A DNA stretch of 15,010 bases from CAZSVI01 sp964610205 (GTDB taxonomy: Bacteria; Bacillota; Clostridia; DSM-8532): assembly GCA_964610205.1 (NCBI GenBank), contig CAZSVI010000096.1, forward strand, positions 1 through 15,010, written 5' to 3'. Under the pieces are notes generated by a model, which saw nothing but the letters and a program-made list of their open reading frames with translations, did not search any database and was not told the DNA's origin. Both the position numbers and the translations under genes were made by a program. Of this stretch, positions 7,846 to 15,010 are shown piece by piece; the first letter of the stretch is position 1, and each line of letters opens with the position of its first letter.

Positions 7846-9267
7846 ATGAGCAGTATTAAAACCGGAATCGCCGTAGTGAAAATGTATTTGCCCCTGGGAT
7901 TGAAAATGGCCGGATATATAAAACGGACCCGCGGCGCCGAAGGGATTCATGATGCTCTTCAGATTAAAGCCGCGTGCTTTATATCAGAAGACACTAAAGC
8001 GCTTATCATTTCATGCGATTTGCTGGGATTGTCACAGGAGTTTACCCGTAAGGCCTCAGATGCTTTAGAAAAACGGCTTGGAATTCCTGCAGCCAATATT
8101 ATCATTTGCTGCACGCATACCCATTCCGCTCCCGGCACAATGAGGCTAAAAGCCAGTGAACATGAGCAAAATCGCTGGTTGATCAATCTCGGACGCGAGA
8201 TGGAGGAATGCGCCGTTGAGGCGTTCAATCAGGCTGAAGGATGCGATTTGTTTGTTTACCGAAGTTTGTCAGATATATCGTCAAACAGGGTTCTCAAACA
8301 GAACTGGGGCGGTAGGAATACTGAAAACTGGGAAATAAGAAACTGGGATGAACTGGATCCTTTAATGTTTCAAGCGGGGCAGCAATCCGAACGCGGTGAT
8401 ATTCATACCGGAAGTTTTACCGACAGAGAGGTGGTAATCCTTGAAATCAGAAACAAGGCAAAGAAAGCCTGTGGCTTTCTGGTCAATTTTGCCTGTCATG
8501 CGGTAACCCTTGAGTATGAAAATTATCTGTACAGCGCTGATTTTCCGTATTATATGGAACAAAAAATACAACAGATTTTTCCCGGAACACCGGTATTTTT
8601 TCTGAATGGCTGCTGCGGCGATATCAACCCCGTAAACCGTGGAGGATATGGCGTGGCAAAGATTCTGGGCGAGCGTCTTGCCGGCATCGTGATTGATTCC
8701 TTCAGCGAAATAGGAATAAAGCTATCCGGTATGATGCGGGTGTCCGCCCAGCGCTTTGAAGTTCCGCTGGACGCAGTTGCCGACGAGTCGGAGCTGTCTC
8801 GGCGGGCTGCGATATATAAGCGCGGGCTAACTCAGGCTAAAAGAACCGGCCAGTATAATGACGCTTTAGTTTACGGTGCATATCTCGATTGGGCGAACGC
8901 CATGCAGCGGCGGTTAAGGGACGGATTTATGAAATACAGCACAGACGCTGACCTGAGGGTTATACGGATAGGGAGCCTGTCCATAGTGGCGCTGCCATTT
9001 GAAATCTTCCATGAAATAGGTTTGGCCGCTAAAGCCCGGCTTGGAGGTATAACAATGATAATCGCTTATGCCAATGGATATAACGGATATTTGATTTCTG
9101 AAAATATGTATCCCTATGCAAAGTATGAACGGTTTGAATCCTACAAATTCACCCAAATGCCCGGGCCGATAGCCAAGGAAGCGGGGAAAATCCTTCTGGA
9201 CAGACTGAAATATATGGAGAAGCAAAAAATTGAATCCGGCAAGTTCCTGCGGGGTACATCAAAATGA
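7846..9267 (+). CDS. Cytoplasmic neutral/alkaline ceramidase-like hydrolase (ceramidase N-terminal domain family)
   Basis: A 473-residue predicted metal-dependent hydrolase. Family landmarks are CCTHTHSAPG with His91 and His93, FACHAV with His218, NGCCGDINP (254-262), LPFE with Glu386, and KYERF with Tyr427. In the known Pseudomonas ceramidase, His/His/Glu/Tyr bind zinc and a serine in GDVSPN is the nucleophile. Here that motif reads GDINPV, so the serine is Asn261 and true ceramidase chemistry is doubtful. There is no signal peptide, unlike secreted ceramidases, so it acts inside the cell, presumably on an imported compound. ATG at 7846 is chosen because GGAAGGG (7830-7836) sits 9 bases upstream; an in-frame TTG at 7825 would precede that site. 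Its stop overlaps the antiporter start by 4 bases. An amide or ester cleaved from a sugar conjugate is the most plausible substrate. Confidence 0.75.
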   Translation: MSSIKTGIAVVKMYLPLGLKMAGYIKRTRGAEGIHDALQIKAACFISEDTKALIISCDLLGLSQEFTRKASDALEKRLGIPAANIIICCTHTHSAPGTMRLKASEHEQNRWLINLGREMEECAVEAFNQAEGCDLFVYRSLSDISSNRVLKQNWGGRNTENWEIRNWDELDPLMFQAGQQSERGDIHTGSFTDREVVILEIRNKAKKACGFLVNFACHAVTLEYENYLYSADFPYYMEQKIQQIFPGTPVFFLNGCCGDINPVNRGGYGVAKILGERLAGIVIDSFSEIGIKLSGMMRVSAQRFEVPLDAVADESELSRRAAIYKRGLTQAKRTGQYNDALVYGAYLDWANAMQRRLRDGFMKYSTDADLRVIRIGSLSIVALPFEIFHEIGLAAKARLGGITMIIAYANGYNGYLISENMYPYAKYERFESYKFTQMPGPIAKEAGKILLDRLKYMEKQKIESGKFLRGTSK

Positions 9268-10559
9268 AATTTGATTTGATGAGTGTGGTGATGAATCCTT
9301 TTTTTCTCATTTTTTTGACGCTGTGTGTCGGCATGGGTGCAGGAAATATGAAAAAGCTTGGAAAAATGAGGCTAGGGGTTGGCGGACCATTATTTTTCGG
9401 CCTGGCTATCGGCTGGGTGGTGAAAAAGCTGGCTTTTTCTGTTAAGGAAGGAGAACCCGGTTATGACGCAGCGTCATCACTGATAAAAACCAACGCTATT
9501 CCATCCATACTGCTTTCTGTTATGCTTATTCTATTTGTGGCGGCGGTCGGTTTATTGGCGTCCAGAGATCTCGGCGTTGTCATTAAAAGATACGGCTTAC
9601 GTTTTATTGCTCTTGGTTTGTTCATAACCCTCATCGGGGCAGGTCTGTCTTATACGACAGTATTAATCAATTCAGATACTGACGCCTTCGAGGCATCAGG
9701 CATATATACCGGAGCGCTTACAAGCTCACCTGGACTTGGCGCGGCTATGGAAACCGCGGCAAAATATGCTTCAGCGGCAGCCGGCAGCCGGGGAATGAAC
9801 AATATGGAGAGCACCCATTATATAAACAAGGCTTTGGGCAAGGTTGGCACAGGGCATGCTGTCGCCTATCCCTTTGGTATGATTATTGTAATTATTGCAA
9901 TGACGCTGTTACCCAAAATTTTTAAGCTCAATCTACCCAGCGAGTTTGCCAGATATCAGAGTGAAACCGCAGGCATACGTAAGATAAGCGGTTCAAAACC
10001 AATCGAGCCTGTTATGTTTGACATAAAATCCTATGCTTTTGTATGCCTGACAGGATATGTCTCCGGAATGGTGGAAATTTATCTGGGGCCGCTTGGATAT
10101 TTCAGCCTGGGTTCCATCGGAGGAGTGCTTATTTCCTCTGTTGTTCTGGGCTATATAGGAAAACTTGGACCTTTTACCTTCAAAATGGACAATCGGATTC
10201 TGAGCACGGTAAAAGATATATCTTTGAGTTGTTATGTTGGAATGGTCGGCATCAATTATGGGCATGATGTGATTGAGGCGCTGACGGGAAACGGAATATA
10301 TTATGCCGCCGTTTCCGCCCTCATTGCGCTTTTGTGCGTCACAACAGGCTTTTTATTTGGACGGTATGTGCTGGGAATTAATTGGGTTATGCTTTCGGGA
10401 GCAATCTGCGGGGGTATGACCTCTACTCCGGGCCTTGGCATGGCAGTCGACGTCATCGGTACGGATGAGCCGGCCGCGGGCTACGCTGCAGCCTATCCGG
10501 CGGCACTGACAGGCATGGTGTTGTTCACAATTACAATGTACAATATTTCCCCGGTTTGA
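9264..10559 (+). CDS. AspT/YidE/YbjL-type antiporter-like membrane protein
   Basis: A 431-residue polytopic membrane protein with roughly ten or more hydrophobic segments. It has an internal duplication characteristic of the aspartate-alanine exchanger fold. The first half has GALTSSPGLGAAME (150-163) and GHAVAYPFGM (197-206). The second half has GGMTSTPGLGMAVD (383-396) and GYAAAYPAALTG (406-417). The linker between halves (about 220-255) is short and lacks the pair of RCK/TrkA-C domains found in the better-known AspT and YbjL proteins (around 550 residues). ATG overlaps the hydrolase stop as ATGA, indicating translational coupling. Known relatives exchange aspartate/alanine or move glutamate, and many are unassigned. 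Here it may export or exchange an acid released by the hydrolase. The family call rests on motifs I recall rather than a search. Confidence 0.65.
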   Translation: MKFDLMSVVMNPFFLIFLTLCVGMGAGNMKKLGKMRLGVGGPLFFGLAIGWVVKKLAFSVKEGEPGYDAASSLIKTNAIPSILLSVMLILFVAAVGLLASRDLGVVIKRYGLRFIALGLFITLIGAGLSYTTVLINSDTDAFEASGIYTGALTSSPGLGAAMETAAKYASAAAGSRGMNNMESTHYINKALGKVGTGHAVAYPFGMIIVIIAMTLLPKIFKLNLPSEFARYQSETAGIRKISGSKPIEPVMFDIKSYAFVCLTGYVSGMVEIYLGPLGYFSLGSIGGVLISSVVLGYIGKLGPFTFKMDNRILSTVKDISLSCYVGMVGINYGHDVIEALTGNGIYYAAVSALIALLCVTTGFLFGRYVLGINWVMLSGAICGGMTSTPGLGMAVDVIGTDEPAAGYAAAYPAALTGMVLFTITMYNISPV

Positions 10560-10729
10560 CAGGTTTTAAATGAACCGTATTCTTTCGGTCTATTATCTTT
10601 CATCCCTTCCTGCTTCATTTTCCCAAGCAACAGTAAAATCCTTTCTTCGGTAAACACCGGCATCTCCGGCTCCACAGCCTCAATGACATATGGGTTGGAA
10701 TTGACCATTTCGATTATTTTCATAATCAC
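10560..10729 (-). pseudogene. Orphan N-terminal gene fragment, unidentified
   Basis: A minus-strand frame opens at 10729 (GTG; ATG at 10723) with a protein-like start, KIIEMVNSNPYVIEAVEPEM, and continues for about 55 residues. It then runs into the antisense of the antiporter gene, where it becomes random-looking and stops at 10493. The natural reading is the 5' end of a gene whose remainder was lost when the antiporter end was joined here. I do not recognise the family, and no strong ribosome site precedes it. It may also be a chance frame. Confidence 0.3.
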
Positions 10730-10756
10730 ACGCTCTTTGTAGATTATTTTTGATTT

Positions 10757-11116
10757 TCATATGTTCCAGGGCAGCTTGAAACTCCACAGATGCCTTTCCG
10801 ATCCAAAATATAGCTTATCCTCCAGAATAGCAATGCCTGCAGTTATATTGACCGGTGGCATGCTTAATATACTTATGAAATAGCTTTGTATCTATGCAGT
10901 AAATTGCCCTGCTCAAAAGGCCATAAATTTTGCCGTCCTTTCCCATAGTCAACCCGTCTCTTACTACCCGTCCATATTCCGACAGGTCCTGCATATGCAG
11001 AACCTTTTGCTGCCGGTCGTCAAACACAAAATAAAGGGCGTCTGACGTCCGCGTATCTTTGGGTTCAGCATGTCAATCAGCTTTTCCTGTGGGATGGTCG
11101 GATGGGTTTCAAACAT
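10757..11116 (-). pseudogene. Frameshifted C-terminal remnant of a beta-propeller-like protein
   Basis: Three successive minus-strand frames join into one protein-like stretch. Frame one (from ATG at 11116) gives PQEKLIDMLNPK. It shifts near 11058 into DTRTSDALYFVFDD and a blade-like GKDGKIYGLLSRAIYCID. It shifts again near 10860 into NITAGIAILEDKLYFGSE and HLWSFKLP, ending at a TGA at 10757-10759. The repeated pattern of DGKIYG and DKLYFG strands suggests propeller blades. A TAA immediately precedes the ATG in frame, and the permease stop lies only 24 bases upstream, so the N-terminal part is missing. It was probably once the fourth gene of the Lpl-type operon. No function can be assigned. 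Confidence 0.6.
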
Positions 11117-11121
11117 TTATC

Positions 11122-11140
11122 GTGCGACCTCGTGTCGCAC
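11122..11140 (-). repeat. Hairpin abutting the permease stop codon
   Basis: GTGCGAC (11122-11128), a five-base loop and GTCGCAC (11134-11140) form a perfect 7-bp GC-rich stem directly after the minus-strand permease stop (11141-11143). No T run follows on either strand, so it is at best a weak terminator or a message-stabilising structure at the end of the functional operon. Confidence 0.5.
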
Positions 11141-12022
11141 CTATCCCTTGACCGAACCTGCCAGAATGCCTTTTACAAAATATTTCTGTACAAAAGGATA
11201 TATTGAAACAATAGGCAGCGCCACAAGTATAATTGCAGCATTCTGGAAGTTCATGGGACTGGCGGACTCAGCATCGGAAACCGCTGAAACACTGCTATTT
11301 GGCATATATTCAATATACTTTTCAAATACTACCGCCCTCAGAAAATATTGCAGGGTCCACATTTCCCGCTTGTTGGAATACAACATAACCGGATACCATA
11401 TGTTCCACATGGCCAGCGCTGTAAACATGCCAATTGCGGCAATAGTTGCAGATATTGCCGGGATTGTGATATGAAGCAGAACCTGATACTCGGAAGCCCC
11501 GTCAATAATAGCTGCCTCGCTTAAGCTTGCGGGTACTGCCTCGATCTGGCTCCGTATGATGATTATATAAAAAACATTCACAAGTGAAGGAAGGAAAAAT
11601 GCCAGATAACTATTGTTCAGGTGCAGCCATTTTGTAATAAGTATGTATGAGGGCACCAGCCCTCCTGAAAAGTACATGGTAATGACAAAAGCATATGTTA
11701 CCGGCTTTTTTGCATAGAATTCCTTTGAAAAGCCATAGGCTGCCATAACATTGACAGTCAGGGACAATACCGTTGCCAGTACGGTTATTAATACTGTGTT
11801 TGCAAGAGAACGTATAAAAATCCCCTGTTTGAGTATCTCAATATAAGCTGATAAATTGAAGCCCTTCGGAAAAATACCCACAGATAATGAAGATACAGCT
11901 TTATTGCTGCTTACGGATATACTGGCAATATGCATAAACGGTAAAATGACCAATAAAACAACCACTGTCATGAAAAAAGCATCAACAGCCTGAAATGCGA
12001 ATTCCCCTCTATTCCTCTTCAT
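11141..12022 (-). CDS. ABC transporter permease, LplC/YtcP-like
   Basis: A 293-residue inner-membrane permease with about six membrane segments, the first near residues 14-36. The hallmark MYFSGGLVPSY (116-126) distinguishes the LplC/YtcP group from ordinary MalG proteins. The EAA loop reads LSEAAIIDGASEYQVL (167-182) with Pro188. The C-terminus ends in ILAGSVKG, the typical tail. AGGAGGGG sits just upstream of ATG at 12022. It follows its partner permease by 33 bases and should form the channel with it. In characterised relatives these systems import complex oligosaccharides such as pectin or rhamnogalacturonan pieces, but the substrate here is unknown. An external shared ATPase is required. 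Confidence 0.9.
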   Translation of the reverse strand: MKRNRGEFAFQAVDAFFMTVVVLLVILPFMHIASISVSSNKAVSSLSVGIFPKGFNLSAYIEILKQGIFIRSLANTVLITVLATVLSLTVNVMAAYGFSKEFYAKKPVTYAFVITMYFSGGLVPSYILITKWLHLNNSYLAFFLPSLVNVFYIIIIRSQIEAVPASLSEAAIIDGASEYQVLLHITIPAISATIAAIGMFTALAMWNIWYPVMLYSNKREMWTLQYFLRAVVFEKYIEYMPNSSVSAVSDAESASPMNFQNAAIILVALPIVSIYPFVQKYFVKGILAGSVKG

Positions 12023-12055
12023 TTTACCCCTCCTCTTGTAGTTGTTATACCGTCT

Positions 12056-12973
12056 TCACCAGAGCGACCACCCGGCCACCTTCCTTGACAGCATGTTGGC
12101 GGAATATACAAGAATAAAATTTACAACCGACTGTGTAAAACCTATGGCAGTGGTCAGGCTGTACCTCGCCTGTTCAATTCCGAGGCGGTATGTATATGTG
12201 CTTATTACATCCCCCACATTATATACTATCGGATTATATAAAAGAAATATCTGTTCAAATCCAATATTCATAATAGAGCCGATTTGCAGGACAAGAAGCA
12301 CTATCGCAATTGTTTTAATACCCGGAAGCGTAATATGCCATATCTGCTTCATACGGCCCGCACCATCTATCCGCGCGGCTTCATAGAGACACTGGTCAAT
12401 GGAAGTAAGTGCAGCCAGGTAGTAAACAGCGCTCATACCAAACCCCTTCCATATATTGGACAGGACAACAATACTCCTGAAGTATTTTTCTTTTGTGATA
12501 AAATAGACCGGCTCAATGCCAAAACACCTTTGCAGCGCATTATTAAGCAATCCTCCGTCAGGCGACAATACCGATACTACAATTCCAGCCGCGACTACCC
12601 ATGAAATAAAGTACGGAAGATAACTGACCGTCTGCACAAATTTTTTATACCTTGTCATGGTCAACTCATTTAGAAAAATGGCGAATGCAATAGGTACAGG
12701 GAAGCCCATGACCAATTGGTAGATGTTAATTACAATTGTATTTCTCATGACCCTCCAAAAATTTTCATCTGTTATGAAGTACTGGAAATTTTTCAGTCCT
12801 ACCCATTCGCTGTGCATAATTCCCTTAAAGGGTGAAAATTTTTGAAACCCCATGATGATACCATAAATAGGGATATAGTGAAATACCACCAGCAGTAAAA
12901 ATGCCGGCAATATTAACAGGTATATCGGTATATCTCTGCTCGTTTTAAATCTGATTTTTGCTGACTTTTCCAT
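12056..12973 (-). CDS. ABC transporter permease, LplB/YteP-like
   Basis: A 305-residue membrane permease. The N-terminal segment (about 17-40) is followed by YGIIMGFQKFSPFKGI (37-52), the signature of the LplB/YteP group. The EAA loop reads YEAARIDGAGRMKQIW (197-212) with Pro217. It pairs with the permease at 11141. The ATG at 12973 is preceded by AGGAG about 10 bases upstream and AGGA directly beside it. It lies 110 bases downstream of the binding-protein stop, with a perfect 15-bp hairpin in between, which probably lowers its expression relative to the lipoprotein. Confidence 0.9.
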   Translation of the reverse strand: MEKSAKIRFKTSRDIPIYLLILPAFLLLVVFHYIPIYGIIMGFQKFSPFKGIMHSEWVGLKNFQYFITDENFWRVMRNTIVINIYQLVMGFPVPIAFAIFLNELTMTRYKKFVQTVSYLPYFISWVVAAGIVVSVLSPDGGLLNNALQRCFGIEPVYFITKEKYFRSIVVLSNIWKGFGMSAVYYLAALTSIDQCLYEAARIDGAGRMKQIWHITLPGIKTIAIVLLVLQIGSIMNIGFEQIFLLYNPIVYNVGDVISTYTYRLGIEQARYSLTTAIGFTQSVVNFILVYSANMLSRKVAGWSLW

Positions 12974-13007
12974 TCCTGGTTAACTCCTAACAGTAAATGA
13001 TATAGAG

Positions 13008-13046
13008 TATCATGGAGGAATATGCATAAGCTATTCCTCCATGATA
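13008..13046 (-). repeat. Perfect 15-bp hairpin between Lpl-type binding-protein and permease genes
   Basis: TATCATGGAGGAATA (13008-13022) and TATTCCTCCATGATA (13032-13046) pair perfectly around a nine-base loop. On the transcribed minus strand no T run follows, so simple termination is unlikely. The structure sits 37 bases after the binding-protein stop and 34 before the permease start. It locks up a GGAGGAA Shine-Dalgarno-like sequence. It is the counterpart of the hairpin at 5876-5924 in the other transport operon but does not share its sequence. Confidence 0.8.
13010..13027 (-). other. Five-codon mini-frame inside the intercistronic hairpin
   Basis: On the minus strand, GGAGGAA (13040-13034) lies six bases before an ATG at 13027. 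That ATG opens Met-His-Ile-Pro-Pro and a TGA at 13012-13010. The spacing is ideal for translation and the Pro-Pro-stop end is a known type of slow termination context. However, the inverted repeat itself creates the Ile-Pro-Pro codons from the complement of the ribosome site, so coincidence is possible. Confidence 0.25.
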
Positions 13047-13083
13047 AAACTGTTGTTTTTCAAACCGTTAATGCGACAATAGC

Positions 13084-14712
13084 TTATTGATTCAGCTTCT
13101 CAAGCGTGGCAGGCAATTTTGCATTGTATTCATCAGTTATGAACTGATACTTATTAAGGTAGTCCGAAACCTGGGCGTCGTACTCCTGCATAGTGATTTC
13201 ACCGATAATAGCTTTTATAATTATCGACTTGGACAATTCCTGGGCTTCCTTAACCTTCGACTGGGTATCGGCGCTTAGCTGGATATATGATGCTGGATTT
13301 TGGTTAGCCTTGGCTGCCTGGTCATATGTTATCTTCATTCCTTCCCTTACTCTGGCGGCATATTCATCCCTTATAGACGGATCCACCTTCGCCAGTTGGT
13401 CTGCAAGCGATACCTCCACATTGCTTGCCGATCCGTATGTGAACATAAAGCTGTACATTTTTCGCAGGTTGACTGTTTCGGCAGCTTTTACCGTAGGTTT
13501 CTTCTGTCCGTTCTCCAAAGTAAAATCAACATCCTTCAGTCCCCATGAAGTCAATTCCATAACTTCATCCGAAAGCAGAGCTTCAATGAGACTCACAACC
13601 GCATCCTTCTGTTTTGTTGATGCCCCTATGGCTACACAGTGCCATCCCAGAAGCCCAGAAGCCGTATATACATCATCATCGGTTACTCTGGTGTCTTCAA
13701 CCCTTGGCAGAGGTCCTGCTGCAAAAACTGCACCGTCCACATTGTTGGTAATATAAGCGCCTATGTAATTTATAACAGAATTTAGGTTGTTGGGAGCAAT
13801 AATGTTTTTCTTGTTCCATTTCCTATCGAGAAAATCCTGTGGTTTGTTAGTTACAAAAGTTTTATCAAGCAAGCCTTCATCATATAATTTCTTGTGGTAC
13901 AGCACGGAATCCTTGCACATCGGCGTCTCAAAAGCACTGATAATCTCACTGCCGGTATACTGCCAGTCTGCTCCATTACCACCTATTGAGACTCCGTATG
14001 CCTTGAAAAACAGCTCCAGCGGATACAACCCTCCTGCCGACGAGTAGGGGACGGAATCGGGATATTTTTCTTTTTCCTTTTTGAAAACTTCATACCATTC
14101 CTCAGGGGTTACAGGCACCTTTCCGTTATTCAGTTCATCAATCAAGTCCATTCGTACACCGGCAGCCGATGCCTCTACCGGTGGCAATGTCCTTAGAGCA
14201 TAGATCCTCCCATTGTCATCCTTCATCAGGTTAATCATGCTTTTTGAATACTTCCGGGAAAGGACAGGCGATTTCGCTACAATATCGCTAAATTCCAGAA
14301 AAGCACCTGAATCTCCATACATCTGGACATCTGCAGGAAACCAGCAGTGTACAAAATCCGGTATACTTCCTGAGGATACCATTAAATTGAATTTGGTTTG
14401 AAAGTCGGCGTACTCCGGAACAGTCGCCTCTTTAAATTTTACATTGGCCAGTTCCGCAATTCTATTAAGATAAGGATTATCATCAGGCTTTACACCATCA
14501 GGAAACTGCAGGCCTGCCGTACCGTAAAAAATACTGATTTCATCAGGCTCCTTCTCAGCATCCTTAGCCTTTGAATCACCCTGAGCAACTGTAGCCTGAG
14601 ATGCAGCCGATTTATTATCGGATACGTTATTCCCGGTTTTGCAGCCGCTTACAGCTAATGAGCATATCATGGCAATCCCAAGACACATGCTTAATACTTT
14701 ACATAACTTCAT
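13084..14712 (-). CDS. ABC transporter substrate-binding lipoprotein, LplA/YtcQ-like
   Basis: A 542-residue extracellular binding protein, the long form typical of LplA/YtcQ. The start is set at ATG 14712, not the upstream in-frame ATG at 14766: GAGAGGA (14727-14721) lies 8 bases before it and the protein then begins with a normal lipoprotein signal, MKLCK, a hydrophobic core and the lipobox VSGC with lipidated Cys24. An Ala/Lys/Asp-rich linker (about 30-57) follows. The C-terminal part contains the family-like WGLKDVDFTLENGQK segment and the AEYxAK-type helical end. It feeds the two permeases downstream on the same strand. No enzyme or ATPase remains in the operon within this window, so the substrate is open; oligosaccharides are likely by family. 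Confidence 0.88.
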   Translation of the reverse strand: MKLCKVLSMCLGIAMICSLAVSGCKTGNNVSDNKSAASQATVAQGDSKAKDAEKEPDEISIFYGTAGLQFPDGVKPDDNPYLNRIAELANVKFKEATVPEYADFQTKFNLMVSSGSIPDFVHCWFPADVQMYGDSGAFLEFSDIVAKSPVLSRKYSKSMINLMKDDNGRIYALRTLPPVEASAAGVRMDLIDELNNGKVPVTPEEWYEVFKKEKEKYPDSVPYSSAGGLYPLELFFKAYGVSIGGNGADWQYTGSEIISAFETPMCKDSVLYHKKLYDEGLLDKTFVTNKPQDFLDRKWNKKNIIAPNNLNSVINYIGAYITNNVDGAVFAAGPLPRVEDTRVTDDDVYTASGLLGWHCVAIGASTKQKDAVVSLIEALLSDEVMELTSWGLKDVDFTLENGQKKPTVKAAETVNLRKMYSFMFTYGSASNVEVSLADQLAKVDPSIRDEYAARVREGMKITYDQAAKANQNPASYIQLSADTQSKVKEAQELSKSIIIKAIIGEITMQEYDAQVSDYLNKYQFITDEYNAKLPATLEKLNQ

Positions 14713-15010
14713 ATATATTCTCCTCTCAATTAATATTAGAATTCTGCTATGAAATATGACATTCATTTTACCGGTGCACTCGGTTTATATTTATATAATA
14801 AATGTGAAGGTAGGTAAAAAGCAATAACAACAAACGATAAAACATTCAAATTCTTGACAGGTTTTGAAGATAAGCCAATGACGATTTTATGCAAAAATAA
14901 TAATAATGTGCCTGAATAATATAATTCTTTCATGTGTGCGGAATATGCGCTATACTCCTGTTTTCGACACTTGAAGTAAAAAATAAAGAGCGAAGCCGGC
15001 TTAAACAGCG
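14713..15010 (-). promoter_or_regulatory. Upstream region and probable promoter of the Lpl-type operon
   Basis: This AT-rich stretch has no convincing gene. On the minus strand TTGCTT (14824-14819), an 18-base spacer and TATTAT (14800-14795) form a plausible but imperfect promoter. It would start about 75 bases ahead of the lipoprotein gene. Several TATA-like steps nearby make the exact -10 uncertain. The distal part (14830-15010) shows nothing I can name. Confidence 0.4.

Noticed and set aside
11070..11474. Plus-strand open frame of 134 codons
   Set aside because: It lies antisense to a clear LplC-like permease and has no recognisable domain.
13193..13756. Plus-strand open frame of 187 codons
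   Set aside because: It is the mirror of the binding-protein gene; its composition is low in structure and it has no start signal.
14713..14766. Upstream ATG at 14766 as the start of the Lpl-type binding protein
   Set aside because: It would place 18 extra residues before a complete lipoprotein signal, and the strong ribosome site lies just before the ATG at 14712.
14938..14960. Plus-strand promoter with TATACT near the right edge
   Set aside because: The matching -35 hexamer is only a three-of-six match and no gene follows within the window.

Overview
The window looks like part of a low-to-moderate GC Bacillota chromosome, most likely an anaerobic clostridium or a Paenibacillus relative. 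The evidence is strong GGAGG-type ribosome binding sites, one GTG start, lipoprotein solute-binding proteins, CUT1 sugar importers without their own ATPase, and an LplABC-type transporter. No rRNA, tRNA, CRISPR array, insertion sequence or phage gene was seen, and no genus can be fixed from the sequence alone.

Plus strand, 201 to 10559: one long, tightly packed catabolic locus behind a good sigma-A promoter. In order it encodes a BadF/BcrA-type sugar kinase, a SIS-domain phosphosugar protein (COG4821/UPF0309 type), a ROK repressor-like regulator, a Gfo/Idh/MocA oxidoreductase, a lipoprotein sugar-binding protein, two MalF/MalG-type permeases, a cytoplasmic ceramidase-like hydrolase, and an AspT/YidE-type antiporter. 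Overlaps (11 and 4 bases) and short gaps suggest co-transcription. A 15-bp hairpin lies between the binding-protein gene and the first permease. There is no glycoside hydrolase and no ABC ATPase.

The set reads as import, amide or ester cleavage, phosphorylation and isomerisation of a modified, perhaps N-acylated, sugar. The antiporter could exchange or export a released acid. That pathway is inference, and no single substrate can be named.

Minus strand, 14712 to 10757: a second, convergent transport operon of the LplABC/YtcQ-YteP-YtcP type, with a 542-residue binding lipoprotein and two permeases. It also has a 15-bp hairpin between the binding-protein gene and the first permease, this one enclosing a five-codon reading frame with a strong Shine-Dalgarno sequence. 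The operon ends in a frameshifted C-terminal remnant of a beta-propeller-like protein and a short orphan N-terminal fragment abutting the antiporter gene. The convergent junction at 10560-11120 therefore looks like decayed or rearranged DNA.
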